A stretch of DNA of 37,237 bases. Source: an uncultured Prevotella sp. GTDB taxonomy: Bacteria > Bacteroidota > Bacteroidia > Bacteroidales > Bacteroidaceae. This document shows positions 30,001 to 37,237 of the stretch, piece after piece. The notes beneath the pieces were generated by a model. That model ran no database searches. It was not told the DNA's origin and worked only from the letters and a program-made list of their open reading frames with translations. Both the position numbers and the translations under genes were made by a program. The stretch spans positions 1-37,237 of the forward strand of contig CATXJC010000018.1 in the NCBI GenBank assembly GCA_958369755.1, read 5' to 3'. Within the stretch, counting starts at the first letter, position 1. Each line of letters begins with the position of its first letter.

Positions 30001-31725
30001 ATGATTTTCCATCCATTCCATCATACTTCAGAAAATGTTCCTGCAAGGATGAACAATCCTTTGGATTACGAACCGCATCCGCTCTGCATCCAGGCGTGCA
30101 GGGAAGTGCAGGAGATGCTTGCCAGACGAGAAGACTGGCAGGAAGAGATTGCGCGCGGCAAAATGTTTGGCGTGCTCATCGTAGAAAATGTAAAAACAGA
30201 TACCGATGTCCCAAAATGGGGAAACCCAGCTGCCGATAGCGAGGCTCCGAAATGGGGATACCTGGCAGCCTACAGCGGACAGATTGGCGGAAGAAGCGAC
30301 TGGGAGGACTTCGTGCCTGCCGTATTCGACTACCTGCAGCCCGACGGCTACTTCAAGACCCACGAGGCGGAAATCTCACGTATCAACCAGAGCATCAGCC
30401 ACCTGGAGAAGGATGAAAGGATGAAGGAAGCCAGAACCCTGATCCGGCAACTGCAGGAGGAGCGGAAGCGTACCATCGCCGCCTATCAGGAGAAGATGAA
30501 GGAAGCGAAGGCAAAGCGTGACAGCCGCAGAGAGGCTGGAAACCTATCAGAAGCGGAAGAGGCGGAGATGATCAGGGAAAGCCAGTTTATGAAGGCAGAA
30601 CTGCGCCGACTGAAGAAATCGCTCTCGGAAAAGACAGCCCTGGAAACGGAATTTGATGATTATCAGGAGAATATTCTGAGACTGAAGCAGTTGCGCAAGC
30701 AACTCTCTGATGCCCTGCAGCAATGGCTTTTCTCGCAGTTCAGAATGATGAACCAGGAGGGAGAAAGCAAGGATCTGCTGGAGATTTTCAGAGATGAAGC
30801 CCTGAAGGAGTATCCGCAGGCGGCGATAGCTACGAGCAGGATTGCAGCCCTGAAGATGGTGCCGCCAGCCGGGAGCGGCGAGTGCTGCGAACCGAAACTG
30901 CTGCAATATGCCTACCAGCATGGTTACAAACCGCTGCAGATGGCTATGTTCTGGTGGGGAGAAAGCCCGAAGGAGGAAATCCGTCACCACCTGCAGTTCT
31001 ATCCAGCCTGCAACGGCAAGTGCAAGCCGATACTGCATTGGATGCTGCCTGCTTCAACCTTCGAACCGGAAGCCATCAACCTATCAATATATGATAAGGT
31101 GGAAACACTTTATGAGGATAGAGAAATTGCGGTCATCCATAAGCCCGAAGGTTTGCTGTCTGTTCCAGGGAAAGACGCAGCCCAACCGTCGGTCTATGCG
31201 CTGATGAGACGGAAATATCCTGAAGCTACAGGTCCGCTCATCGTTCACCGGCTGGACATGGCGACCAGCGGCGTGCTGCTGATTGCCAAGACCGAATTTG
31301 CCTATCATCGCCTGCAGAAGGCGTTTCTGAATCATCAGATACAGAAAAAATACGTTGCCATCATTTCGGGAAAAGACATTTCTGAAAAGGGAATCATCTC
31401 CCTTCCGCTGCAGCCCGATTATCTGAACCGCCCTCGCCAGATAGTGAATCACGAGCAGGGCAAGGAGGCCATTACGGAGTATGAAATTCTGGAGCGCATC
31501 GACGGCTCCCATCTCCGCATCGCCCTCTATCCCAAGACGGGCAGAACCCACCAGCTGCGTGTGCATTGTGCCCATCAGGAGGGTTTGAATGCTCCCATCC
31601 TGGGCGATCCGCTCTACGGCAACGAGAAGGCTGCCCGACTGCATCTCCATGCCGAGGAGATTACCTTCGAACATCCCCTGACGGGTAAGAAAATAACTAT
31701 AAAGAGAAAGGCTGATTTCGTTTAG
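30001..31725 (+). CDS. RluA-family RNA pseudouridine synthase with long N-terminal extension
   Basis: 574-aa protein. The catalytic RluA-type domain occupies about residues 360-574. The active-site motif HRLDMATSGVLLIAKT (about residues 415-430) has the catalytic Asp, and KTGRTHQLRVHCAH with PILGDPLYG is the second family motif. It isomerises uridines in rRNA or tRNA. Residues 1-360 form an extension seen in Bacteroidetes members: an N-terminal globular part (PHPLCIQACREVQEMLARRE ... MFGVLIV), then a long coiled coil (about residues 130-245, rich in Lys/Glu) and a second domain (YGYKPLQMAMFWWG-like). A diverged tandem duplication (PKWGNPAADSEA / PKWGYLAAYSG) lies near residues 74-96. The terminator overlaps its last codons. 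Confidence 0.9.
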   Translation: MIFHPFHHTSENVPARMNNPLDYEPHPLCIQACREVQEMLARREDWQEEIARGKMFGVLIVENVKTDTDVPKWGNPAADSEAPKWGYLAAYSGQIGGRSDWEDFVPAVFDYLQPDGYFKTHEAEISRINQSISHLEKDERMKEARTLIRQLQEERKRTIAAYQEKMKEAKAKRDSRREAGNLSEAEEAEMIRESQFMKAELRRLKKSLSEKTALETEFDDYQENILRLKQLRKQLSDALQQWLFSQFRMMNQEGESKDLLEIFRDEALKEYPQAAIATSRIAALKMVPPAGSGECCEPKLLQYAYQHGYKPLQMAMFWWGESPKEEIRHHLQFYPACNGKCKPILHWMLPASTFEPEAINLSIYDKVETLYEDREIAVIHKPEGLLSVPGKDAAQPSVYALMRRKYPEATGPLIVHRLDMATSGVLLIAKTEFAYHRLQKAFLNHQIQKKYVAIISGKDISEKGIISLPLQPDYLNRPRQIVNHEQGKEAITEYEILERIDGSHLRIALYPKTGRTHQLRVHCAHQEGLNAPILGDPLYGNEKAARLHLHAEEITFEHPLTGKKITIKRKADFV

Positions 31726-31740
31726 AAATCAGCCTTTTTT
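31707..31740 (+). terminator. Terminator overlapping the pseudouridine synthase stop
   Basis: AAAGGCTGATTTC / GAAATCAGCCTTT stem with the stop codon in the loop region, followed by TTTTTT. The left arm is coding (last residues KADFV). Confidence 0.9.
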
Positions 31741-31777
31741 CTGTCTATTTTTATTCAAGTTTTTCAAGTTAAGCCCT

Positions 31778-33436
31778 TCAGACGAAGAACATGATGATGA
31801 CCTGGGCGATGATGACTCGGATAAACATGCCGAGCGGATAAACCGTAGCATAGCTGATGCTAGGCGTATCGCCATCCAGGGTCTCGTTGGCGTAGGTTAG
31901 CGCCATCGGATTCGCCATACTGCCGCAGAGAATGCCGCAGATGCTGCCGAAATCGTACTTCTTGGTCTTCAGGATGATGAAGCCCACGATGATAACCGGA
32001 ACCACCGTGATGAGGAAACCGATGCCTACCCACATCAAACCCTCGGGACGAACCACCGTCTCGAAGAACTGTCCACCAGCCGACAGACCCAGACAGCCCA
32101 GATACAGGGCAAGACCCAGCTCGCGGAGCATCAGTCCCGCACTACGCGTCATATAAGAGATGAACTGCACCCTAGGGCCCAGCGCACCAATCAGAATACC
32201 CATTACGATAGGACCACCGGCAATACCCAGACGTACGGGAGCCGTCATTCCCGGAATATTCAGCGGAATGGTTCCCACGGCGAGTCCCAGGATGATACCC
32301 AGGAAGATGGCACCCAGGTTAGGCTCGTTGAGCGTCTTCACGGCATTGCCCAGAAACTGCTCCACATGGTCGATGCTCGTAGGGTCGCCCACCACCGTCA
32401 GGCGGTCGCCATACTGCAGGCGGAGGTCGTCGGTAGCCAGCAGTCGGATATCACCACGCAGCACTCGGCTCACATTCACGCCATAGGTATTGCGCATCTG
32501 CAGGCTTCCCAGTCGCTTGCCGTTGAGTCCCGGACGGGTCATCACGATGATTCTACTCTCCAGTTTGGCATCGATGGCATTCCAGTCCACCTTATCATTA
32601 TTCCACTCCTTATCCACCTTCTTTCCGAAGAGAATCTGCATGGCAGAAGCCTCATCCTTATTGGTAACCACGAGCACATTATCGTTGGTATGGAGCACGG
32701 TATCAGCCTCCGGAACGATGACCTGCTCGCCTCGCCATACACGGGAGATGATGAACTTGCGATGGGTCATCATCGAGATTTCGGCGATGGTACTGCCGTT
32801 GAGAGCCGGGTTTACGATGATGTACTGTCCGATGGATGTATGGTCATCCTCATCGGCACGTCGGATCTCCAGGTCCTCAGGCTTTACGAAGAGCTTGCGC
32901 AGGAACATCATCGCCAGGATGACACCCACAACGCCCAGAGGATAGGTTACCGCACAGCCCAGGGCAGCTCCGCCGCTAGGCAATCCCAACTGCTGCAGCG
33001 CCTGCTGGGCAGCACCCAGAGCCGGAGTATTGGTGGTGGCACCGCAGAGAATGCCCACCATATCGGGCAGGCTCACGGGCAGCACCAGGCACAGGGCGAG
33101 CGAGAATACGGTGCCCACGGCGATGACAGCCAGGCTCCAGAGATTGAGCGAGATGCCCTCGTGGCGCATCGAACCGAAGAAGTTGGGACCCACATAGAGA
33201 CCCAGCACATACACGAACATGGTGAGTCCGAAGCTCTCGGCAAACTCCAGCATGTTCTCGTCGATGGTGAGTCCGAGATGGCCCGCCACGATGCCCACAA
33301 AGAATACGAAAGCTATGCCGAGGGAGATTCCCTTGACATGAATCTTGCCCAGGGCAAGACCTAGGGTACAAATCAATGAAAGAATGACGATGCCCTGCAC
33401 CGCCGAATGCACGTTGATTAAATGATCAAACCACAT
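31778..33436 (-). CDS. AspT/YidE-type (AAEx family) transporter with two RCK_C domains
   Basis: 552-aa inner-membrane protein with the symmetrical layout of the aspartate:alanine exchanger family. The first membrane half covers about residues 10-175, including the duplicated-motif segment GILCGATTNTPALGAAQQAL. Two cytoplasmic TrkA-C/RCK_C domains (about 200-375, e.g. IVPEADTVLHTNDNVLVV and LQYGDRLTVVGDP) follow. The second membrane half (about 380-552) has the matching repeat GSICGILCGSMANPMALTYA. E. coli YidE and YbjL share this plan. The substrate is unknown; family members exchange amino acids or dicarboxylates, and RCK_C domains usually bind a small regulatory ligand. It is a single-gene unit with its own promoter. 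Confidence 0.92.
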   Translation of the reverse strand: MWFDHLINVHSAVQGIVILSLICTLGLALGKIHVKGISLGIAFVFFVGIVAGHLGLTIDENMLEFAESFGLTMFVYVLGLYVGPNFFGSMRHEGISLNLWSLAVIAVGTVFSLALCLVLPVSLPDMVGILCGATTNTPALGAAQQALQQLGLPSGGAALGCAVTYPLGVVGVILAMMFLRKLFVKPEDLEIRRADEDDHTSIGQYIIVNPALNGSTIAEISMMTHRKFIISRVWRGEQVIVPEADTVLHTNDNVLVVTNKDEASAMQILFGKKVDKEWNNDKVDWNAIDAKLESRIIVMTRPGLNGKRLGSLQMRNTYGVNVSRVLRGDIRLLATDDLRLQYGDRLTVVGDPTSIDHVEQFLGNAVKTLNEPNLGAIFLGIILGLAVGTIPLNIPGMTAPVRLGIAGGPIVMGILIGALGPRVQFISYMTRSAGLMLRELGLALYLGCLGLSAGGQFFETVVRPEGLMWVGIGFLITVVPVIIVGFIILKTKKYDFGSICGILCGSMANPMALTYANETLDGDTPSISYATVYPLGMFIRVIIAQVIIMFFV

Positions 33437-33490
33437 AATATAAGTTTCAATCTTTTCTCGTGATAATGTTCAGTTTACTAAATTCTGCTG

Positions 33491-33521
33491 CAAAGGTACA
33501 TTAAATTAAGAACATCACAAA
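33491..33521 (-). promoter_or_regulatory. Consensus promoter of the AspT/YidE-like gene
   Basis: Minus strand TTTG (33521-33518), 19-base spacer, TACCTTTG (33498-33491), 55 bases before the start codon. Confidence 0.75.
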
Positions 33522-33604
33522 AGAAAAACGCCCTTTTCTTCTAAATATTTGCAATAAAAACTGAATTTAAAGCAAAAAACCAAATCTAACTCAAAGTTTT
33601 TTTG

Positions 33605-33612
33605 TACCTTTG
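33605..33612 (+). promoter_or_regulatory. -7 box of the PfkB kinase gene
   Basis: TACCTTTG, 22 bases before the ATG; it follows a T-run and has no clear TTTG at -33. Confidence 0.6.
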
Positions 33613-33634
33613 CACCCGTTTAAAATAGAAATAG

Positions 33635-34504
33635 ATGAAAGATATTTGTTGTATAGGGCATGTAACCAAAGATAAGATAGTTACCCCAAACAGAACTGTT
33701 TACATGGCTGGCGGAACATCGTTCTACTTCGCCTACGCCATCAACCAACTGCCTAAGGATGTGAGCTTTTCGCTCATCACGGCAATGGACCCAACAGAAA
33801 CTGAGCCTGTAGAAAAGATGCGCCAGGCGGGCATAGAAGTAACCCTCAATCCATCGCGCAATACCGTCTTCTTCGAGAATATCTACGGAGAAAACCAGAA
33901 CGAGCGCAAGCAGCGTGTGCTTGCCAAGGCTGATCCATTCACCATCAGACAGCTGGAGCACGTGGAGGCGAAGGTGTATCACCTGGGAAGCCTGCTGAGC
34001 GATGATTTCTCGCCCGAGGTAGTGGAATTCCTCTCGCGCAGCGGAAGGGTTTCCATCGACGTGCAGGGCTATCTGCGCGAGGTGAGAGACGAGAAGGTGT
34101 ATCCGATAGACTGGAAGGATAAGCTGGAAGTGCTGAAGAACACCTACTATCTGAAGGTGAACGAGACGGAGATGGAGACCATCACGGGGCTGAAGGAGCC
34201 ACGCGAGGCTGCGAAGCTGATACATTCGTGGGGAGTTACCGAGGTAATCATCACGCTGGGCAGCGAGGGTTCGCTCGTCTATGTGGATGATACCTTCTAT
34301 GAGATTCCTGCCTATCCGCCTCACGAGGTGGTGGATGCTACCGGATGCGGCGACACCTATTCTGCCGGTTATCTCTACAAGCGTCTGCAGGGTGCCACTC
34401 CTACCGAGGCTGGCAAGTTTGCGGCTGCCATGTGCACCATCAAGCTGGAGCACAATGGTCCGTTCAACCGCACCATCCAGGACGTAGAACGCATCATGAA
34501 ATAA
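33635..34504 (+). CDS. PfkB-family carbohydrate/nucleoside kinase
   Basis: 289-aa ribokinase-like kinase. The N-terminal CCIGHVTKDKIV matches the start of the fold, MAGGTSFYFAYAINQL is the first (substrate-side) glycine motif, and DATGCGDTYSAGYLYKRLQG (about residues 234-253) is PfkB signature 2 with the catalytic Asp in GCGD and the anion hole. Residues YYLKVNETEMETITG form the usual N-x-x-E motif region. It phosphorylates a sugar or nucleoside with ATP; the substrate cannot be read. A distinct transcription start is likely for the helicase gene 66 bases downstream. Confidence 0.92.
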   Translation: MKDICCIGHVTKDKIVTPNRTVYMAGGTSFYFAYAINQLPKDVSFSLITAMDPTETEPVEKMRQAGIEVTLNPSRNTVFFENIYGENQNERKQRVLAKADPFTIRQLEHVEAKVYHLGSLLSDDFSPEVVEFLSRSGRVSIDVQGYLREVRDEKVYPIDWKDKLEVLKNTYYLKVNETEMETITGLKEPREAAKLIHSWGVTEVIITLGSEGSLVYVDDTFYEIPAYPPHEVVDATGCGDTYSAGYLYKRLQGATPTEAGKFAAAMCTIKLEHNGPFNRTIQDVERIMK

Positions 34505-34553
34505 ATTTTAGATAATTTATCCTATTATCTTCTTATTTTTGCCTGAATTGGTG

Positions 34554-34561
34554 TAACTTTG
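34554..34561 (+). promoter_or_regulatory. -7 box of the helicase gene
   Basis: TAACTTTG, nine bases before the ATG at 34571, giving a very short leader. Confidence 0.5.
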
Positions 34562-34570
34562 CATCCAATT

Positions 34571-36637
34571 ATGGAACAGATTTCACCAATTCAGGCATTA
34601 TTGCAGCAACGCACCCTGCTCCAGCTGGAGTATTATACCGAGAAAGAAGCCTTCCGCAAGCTTACCGAACAGATGGGCTTGCAGCGGAAGGTGAAACGAG
34701 GTGATGCCTGGTTCCCGCTACAGGTGGGAAAGAGCTTTTATAATTCGCTGAACCAGACAGCCATAGAGGTTTTCCGAACCTCTGACCAGGATATCGAGCA
34801 CAATTTTGAGTTCGGTCGCCCCGTCATGTTCTTTATGGTCAAGAAGATGGGCAAGAATGAGAACCAGGGCAACACAGCCCTTCAGCAGCCAGAAAACGCT
34901 TCAGACGCTAATCATAAAGTTCAAAATTCAAATCTCAAAGTTCAAAGTATAAAATATTTCTCCTTTACCGGAACCGTGAGTTATGTAGATGGCGACAGAA
35001 TGGTGATTACCGTACCCGATTCTGCCCCTCTGCTCGAACTTCAGCAGTCAACCGATTCTATCGGCGTACAGCTATCCTTTGACGAAACCAGCTACAAACT
35101 GATGTTCGAGGCCCTAGACCGCGTGATGAAGGCGAAGAACAACCGTCTGGCTTATCTCCGCGATTTATTCTATTCCCATCAGAAGGCAGGAAGATTCTCC
35201 TTCGAACCGATGAAGTTCCCTTGGCTCAATCCTACCCAGGAAAGGGCTGTGAACGAGGTGCTTTGGGCGAAGGATGTGGCCATCGTTCACGGACCTCCGG
35301 GAACCGGAAAGACAACAACCCTGGTGGAAGCCATCAACGAAACCCTGATGCGTGAGAGCCAGGTTCTGGTGTGTGCACAGAGCAATATGGCGGTAGACTG
35401 GATTTCAGAAAAACTGGTGGATAGAGGCATCAACGTGCTACGTATCGGAAACCCGACCCGCGTGAACGACAAGATGCTGGGCTTCACCTACGAGCGCCGT
35501 TTCGAGAGTCATGCTGATTACCCTCAGCTTTGGGCAATCCGCAAGGCAATCAGAGAATTAAGAAAAAACAGGAAGAAAGGCAGCGAGAACTATCATCAGA
35601 AGATGGATAGGCTGAAGAGCCGTGCCGCCGAAATAGAAATCCGCATCAATTCTGAACTCTTTGGCGAGGCGCGTGTCATCGCCTGCACCCTGGTGGGTTC
35701 AGCCCACCGGTTGCTGGAAGGAATGAAGTTCGGCACCCTCTTTATTGACGAGGCTGCGCAGGCTTTGGAAGCCGCCTGCTGGATTCCGATGAAGAGAGCC
35801 AGCCGAGTGATTCTGGCGGGCGACCATTGTCAGCTGCCACCTACCGTGAAGAGTATTGCGGCATTGAGAGCCGGACTTGGCAAGACCCTGATGGAGCGCA
35901 TCGCCGAAAACAAGCCGGAGGTAGTAACCCTGCTGAAAATCCAATACCGCATGAACGACGAAATCATGCGATTCTCCAGCGACTGGTTCTACGGGGGCAA
36001 GGTGGAGAGTGCGCCTCAGATCAAATACCGGAGCGTATTGGATTATGACCATCCGATAACGTGGATTGATACTTCAAACGAGGAGAATCAGATAACGATA
36101 GAAGGAGAAGATGCTCCTGAGGATTCTGCTTCCACATCATCTTCTGTATCTGCAGCCAATCAGAATTCTGATTTGAACTTCAAGGAGCAGTTTGTGGGTG
36201 AGAGTTTCGGGCGTATCAACAAGGCTGAAGCCGAGCTTACCCTGCTGACCCTGGCGGAATACTTCACCAAGATAGGCAAGCAGCGGGTATTGAGCGAGAG
36301 CATCGACGTAGGCATCATTTCGCCTTACCGTGCCCAGGTGCAGTATCTGAAGAAGCTCATCAAGAAGTATGAGTTCTTCAAGCCTTACCGCCGCCTGATC
36401 AGCGTAAACACGGTGGATGGTTTCCAGGGTCAGGAAAGAGACGTGATCCTCATCTCGCTGGTGCGTTCCAACGATGAGGGACAGATCGGATTCCTGAAAG
36501 ACCTCCGCCGCATGAACGTGGCGATGACGAGAGCCCGCATGAAGCTCATCATCCTGGGCAACAAGGACACGATGACGAAGCATCCTTTCTACAAGAAACT
36601 GTGGGAATATGTGGAGGCAATCAATAATAACGGATAA
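34571..36637 (+). CDS. Superfamily 1 helicase, UPF1/IGHMBP2-like (DNA2/NAM7 group)
   Basis: 688-aa ATP-dependent nucleic-acid helicase. Motif I is GPPGTGKTTT (about residue 241). Motif II is LFIDEAAQALEAACW (about 390-404, DEAA box), followed by motif III ILAGDHCQLPPT. Motif IV/V sequence SVNTVDGFQGQERDVILISL is at about 610-630, and motif VI NVAMTRARMKLIILGN near 648. An N-terminal beta-barrel-like region (residues 1-215) corresponds to domain 1B. Two low-complexity inserts, near residues 99-130 (QGNTALQQPENASDANHKVQ) and 515-540 (Ser-rich), are probably flexible linkers; the first contains the TTCAAATCTC repeat. The ATG at 34571 is preferred to an upstream TTG. A small gene follows after 27 bases. 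Confidence 0.93.
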   Translation: MEQISPIQALLQQRTLLQLEYYTEKEAFRKLTEQMGLQRKVKRGDAWFPLQVGKSFYNSLNQTAIEVFRTSDQDIEHNFEFGRPVMFFMVKKMGKNENQGNTALQQPENASDANHKVQNSNLKVQSIKYFSFTGTVSYVDGDRMVITVPDSAPLLELQQSTDSIGVQLSFDETSYKLMFEALDRVMKAKNNRLAYLRDLFYSHQKAGRFSFEPMKFPWLNPTQERAVNEVLWAKDVAIVHGPPGTGKTTTLVEAINETLMRESQVLVCAQSNMAVDWISEKLVDRGINVLRIGNPTRVNDKMLGFTYERRFESHADYPQLWAIRKAIRELRKNRKKGSENYHQKMDRLKSRAAEIEIRINSELFGEARVIACTLVGSAHRLLEGMKFGTLFIDEAAQALEAACWIPMKRASRVILAGDHCQLPPTVKSIAALRAGLGKTLMERIAENKPEVVTLLKIQYRMNDEIMRFSSDWFYGGKVESAPQIKYRSVLDYDHPITWIDTSNEENQITIEGEDAPEDSASTSSSVSAANQNSDLNFKEQFVGESFGRINKAEAELTLLTLAEYFTKIGKQRVLSESIDVGIISPYRAQVQYLKKLIKKYEFFKPYRRLISVNTVDGFQGQERDVILISLVRSNDEGQIGFLKDLRRMNVAMTRARMKLIILGNKDTMTKHPFYKKLWEYVEAINNNG
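34927..34948 (+). repeat. TTCAAATCTC repeat inside the helicase gene
   Basis: A 22-base sequence starting TTCAAATCTCAAAGTTCAAA is identical to the reverse complement of 11938-11959 in the 901-aa ATPase gene. It is read as SNLKVQS in both proteins. A shorter relative (15 bases) occurs at 37139-37153. Confidence 0.85.
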
Positions 36638-36664
36638 AATAAAGAATAAAATAAAGACTATTTT

Positions 36665-37066
36665 ATGCTACAACGAGACTACATACAGCGACTGATTCGC
36701 GAGTTTATGGCGGCACTCGAAAGAATGCTCGAAAAGAAAGAGGTGGAGGTGAGACGTGAGAAGATTAAGGAGCTCTACAATCAATACGTAGGTCCTTATG
36801 CCTTCTACAGCATCGCCACCATTGAGGACGTGATGAAGGCAATGGCAGGAATCGACGACGAGGAGAAACGACTCTCCAAGATGGACATGCTTGCCGAACT
36901 CTATTATCACGAGGCGGATACCGTGGGGCAGCCCGCAAGAGATGAACTGCTGAACAAAGCGTTCATGCTCTTCGATTATGTGGAAACCCACGGAGATACG
37001 TTTTCCATCGAGCGCCGCAATAAAATGGCACAAATCAAACAGAAGATAGGAGATGCGCTCAAATAA
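36665..37066 (+). CDS. Small helical protein of unknown function downstream of the helicase
   Basis: 133-aa charged, all-helical soluble protein (RDYIQRLIREFMAALERMLE at the N-terminus, IERRNKMAQIKQKIGDALK at the C-terminus). No known motif; the regular helices suggest a TPR-like or helical-bundle protein. It lies 27 bases after the helicase gene on the same strand and is probably co-transcribed. I do not recognise the family beyond a Bacteroidales-like appearance. Confidence 0.8.
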   Translation: MLQRDYIQRLIREFMAALERMLEKKEVEVRREKIKELYNQYVGPYAFYSIATIEDVMKAMAGIDDEEKRLSKMDMLAELYYHEADTVGQPARDELLNKAFMLFDYVETHGDTFSIERRNKMAQIKQKIGDALK

Positions 37067-37128
37067 AATGAGTGCATTCTCCCCCTCTTTCATCTTTTTA
37101 GGATAACAAAAACTAATCATACAGTTCA

Positions 37129-37237
37129 ATGGTCAAAACTCAAAGTTCAAAGTCAACAAACGACATGACGGTAGGTTCGCCCTTGCGAGCCATCATCAAA
37201 TTTGCGATTCCACTTATCTTGGGTTACATCCTTCAGC
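37129..37237 (+). CDS. MATE-family efflux transporter, N-terminal fragment
   Basis: The frame is open to the window edge. After an extra N-terminal stretch (MVKTQSSKSTND) the sequence MTVGSPLRAIIKFAIPLILG followed by YILQ matches the start of Bacteroidetes MATE (multidrug/Na+ antiport) proteins and their first membrane helix. The start may be 37129 or the internal ATG at 37165; the extra residues derive from the GTTCAAAG-type repeat seen elsewhere in this window. Only 36 codons are visible. Confidence 0.75.
   Translation, partial: MVKTQSSKSTNDMTVGSPLRAIIKFAIPLILGYILQ

Noticed and set aside
32366..33364. 332-aa open frame antisense to the AspT/YidE-like transporter
   Set aside because: Its His/Gln/Gly-rich composition is what a mirrored membrane-protein gene gives; no start signals.
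33620..34453. 277-aa open frame antisense to the PfkB kinase
   Set aside because: The sense strand has the PfkB signature and promoter box; the antisense frame has no domain.

Overview
The window looks like chromosome of a gut or oral Bacteroidales bacterium close to Prevotella/Segatella copri. The support is a SusD-family lipoprotein, an ECF sigma/anti-sigma pair, type V (FimB/Mfa2, DUF3575) fimbrial genes, a type IX secretion (T9SS) sorting tail, HU-related DNA-binding and 'smalltalk' proteins, and repeated Bacteroidetes promoter boxes of the form TAnnTTTG, often with TTTG about 19-22 bases upstream. The species is an inference; no rRNA, tRNA, CRISPR array or transposase gene was seen.

Layout. 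(1) 1-6.3 kb: the end of a polysaccharide-utilisation locus (SusD; its SusC partner would lie before base 1), an opposing three-gene operon (ECF sigma factor, membrane anti-sigma factor, secreted protein of unknown function) and a secreted GH127 beta-L-arabinofuranosidase with all metal/catalytic residues visible. (2) 6.4-9.9 kb: housekeeping genes: a Cof-type HAD phosphatase, threonine deaminase (ilvA) followed by ridA, which removes the reactive enamine/imine made by IlvA, and a lone FecE/BtuD-like ABC ATPase. (3) 9.9-14.8 kb, minus strand: an accessory operon encoding a 226-aa protein, a 144-aa protein, a 901-aa primase-like/DUF3987 ATPase protein (BT4734/VirE-N type) and a DUF5675 protein with an L,D-transpeptidase-like H-x-G...GC motif. 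The large protein carries four in-frame copies of a palindromic DNA repeat. (4) 14.9-27.1 kb, minus strand: a seven-gene type V fimbria operon (DUF3575, OmpA/DUF3868-like, FimB/Mfa2 anchor, major fimbrillin, two minor lipoprotein pilins, and a 1617-aa T9SS-exported protein that may be the tip adhesin). (5) 27.1-28.1 kb: a gene-free regulatory kilobase with the fimbrial promoter beside a run of nine C, leader direct repeats, and a perfect 33-base inverted repeat flanking a very AT-rich core. (6) 28.1-28.9 kb: an HU-family protein and a 31-aa smalltalk protein. (7) 29.0-37.2 kb: EamA transporter, RluA-type pseudouridine synthase, AspT/YidE-like transporter, PfkB kinase, UPF1/IGHMBP2-like helicase, a small conserved protein, and the start of a MATE transporter.

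Most interesting: regions 3 and 6 look like two parts of one accessory cassette (HU, smalltalk, primase-like ATPase, DUF5675), now separated by the fimbrial operon. They share two repeat families: the palindromic GGATTGCAAATCC hairpin, found inside the ATPase gene and again between HU and smalltalk; and a 16-base iteron pair, found at the 3' end of the ATPase gene and in both arms of the inverted repeat upstream of HU. A third repeat (TTCAAATCTCAAAGTTC...) occurs, in the same reading frame, in linkers of the ATPase and helicase genes. These links are read directly from the sequence; the functional interpretation is inference.
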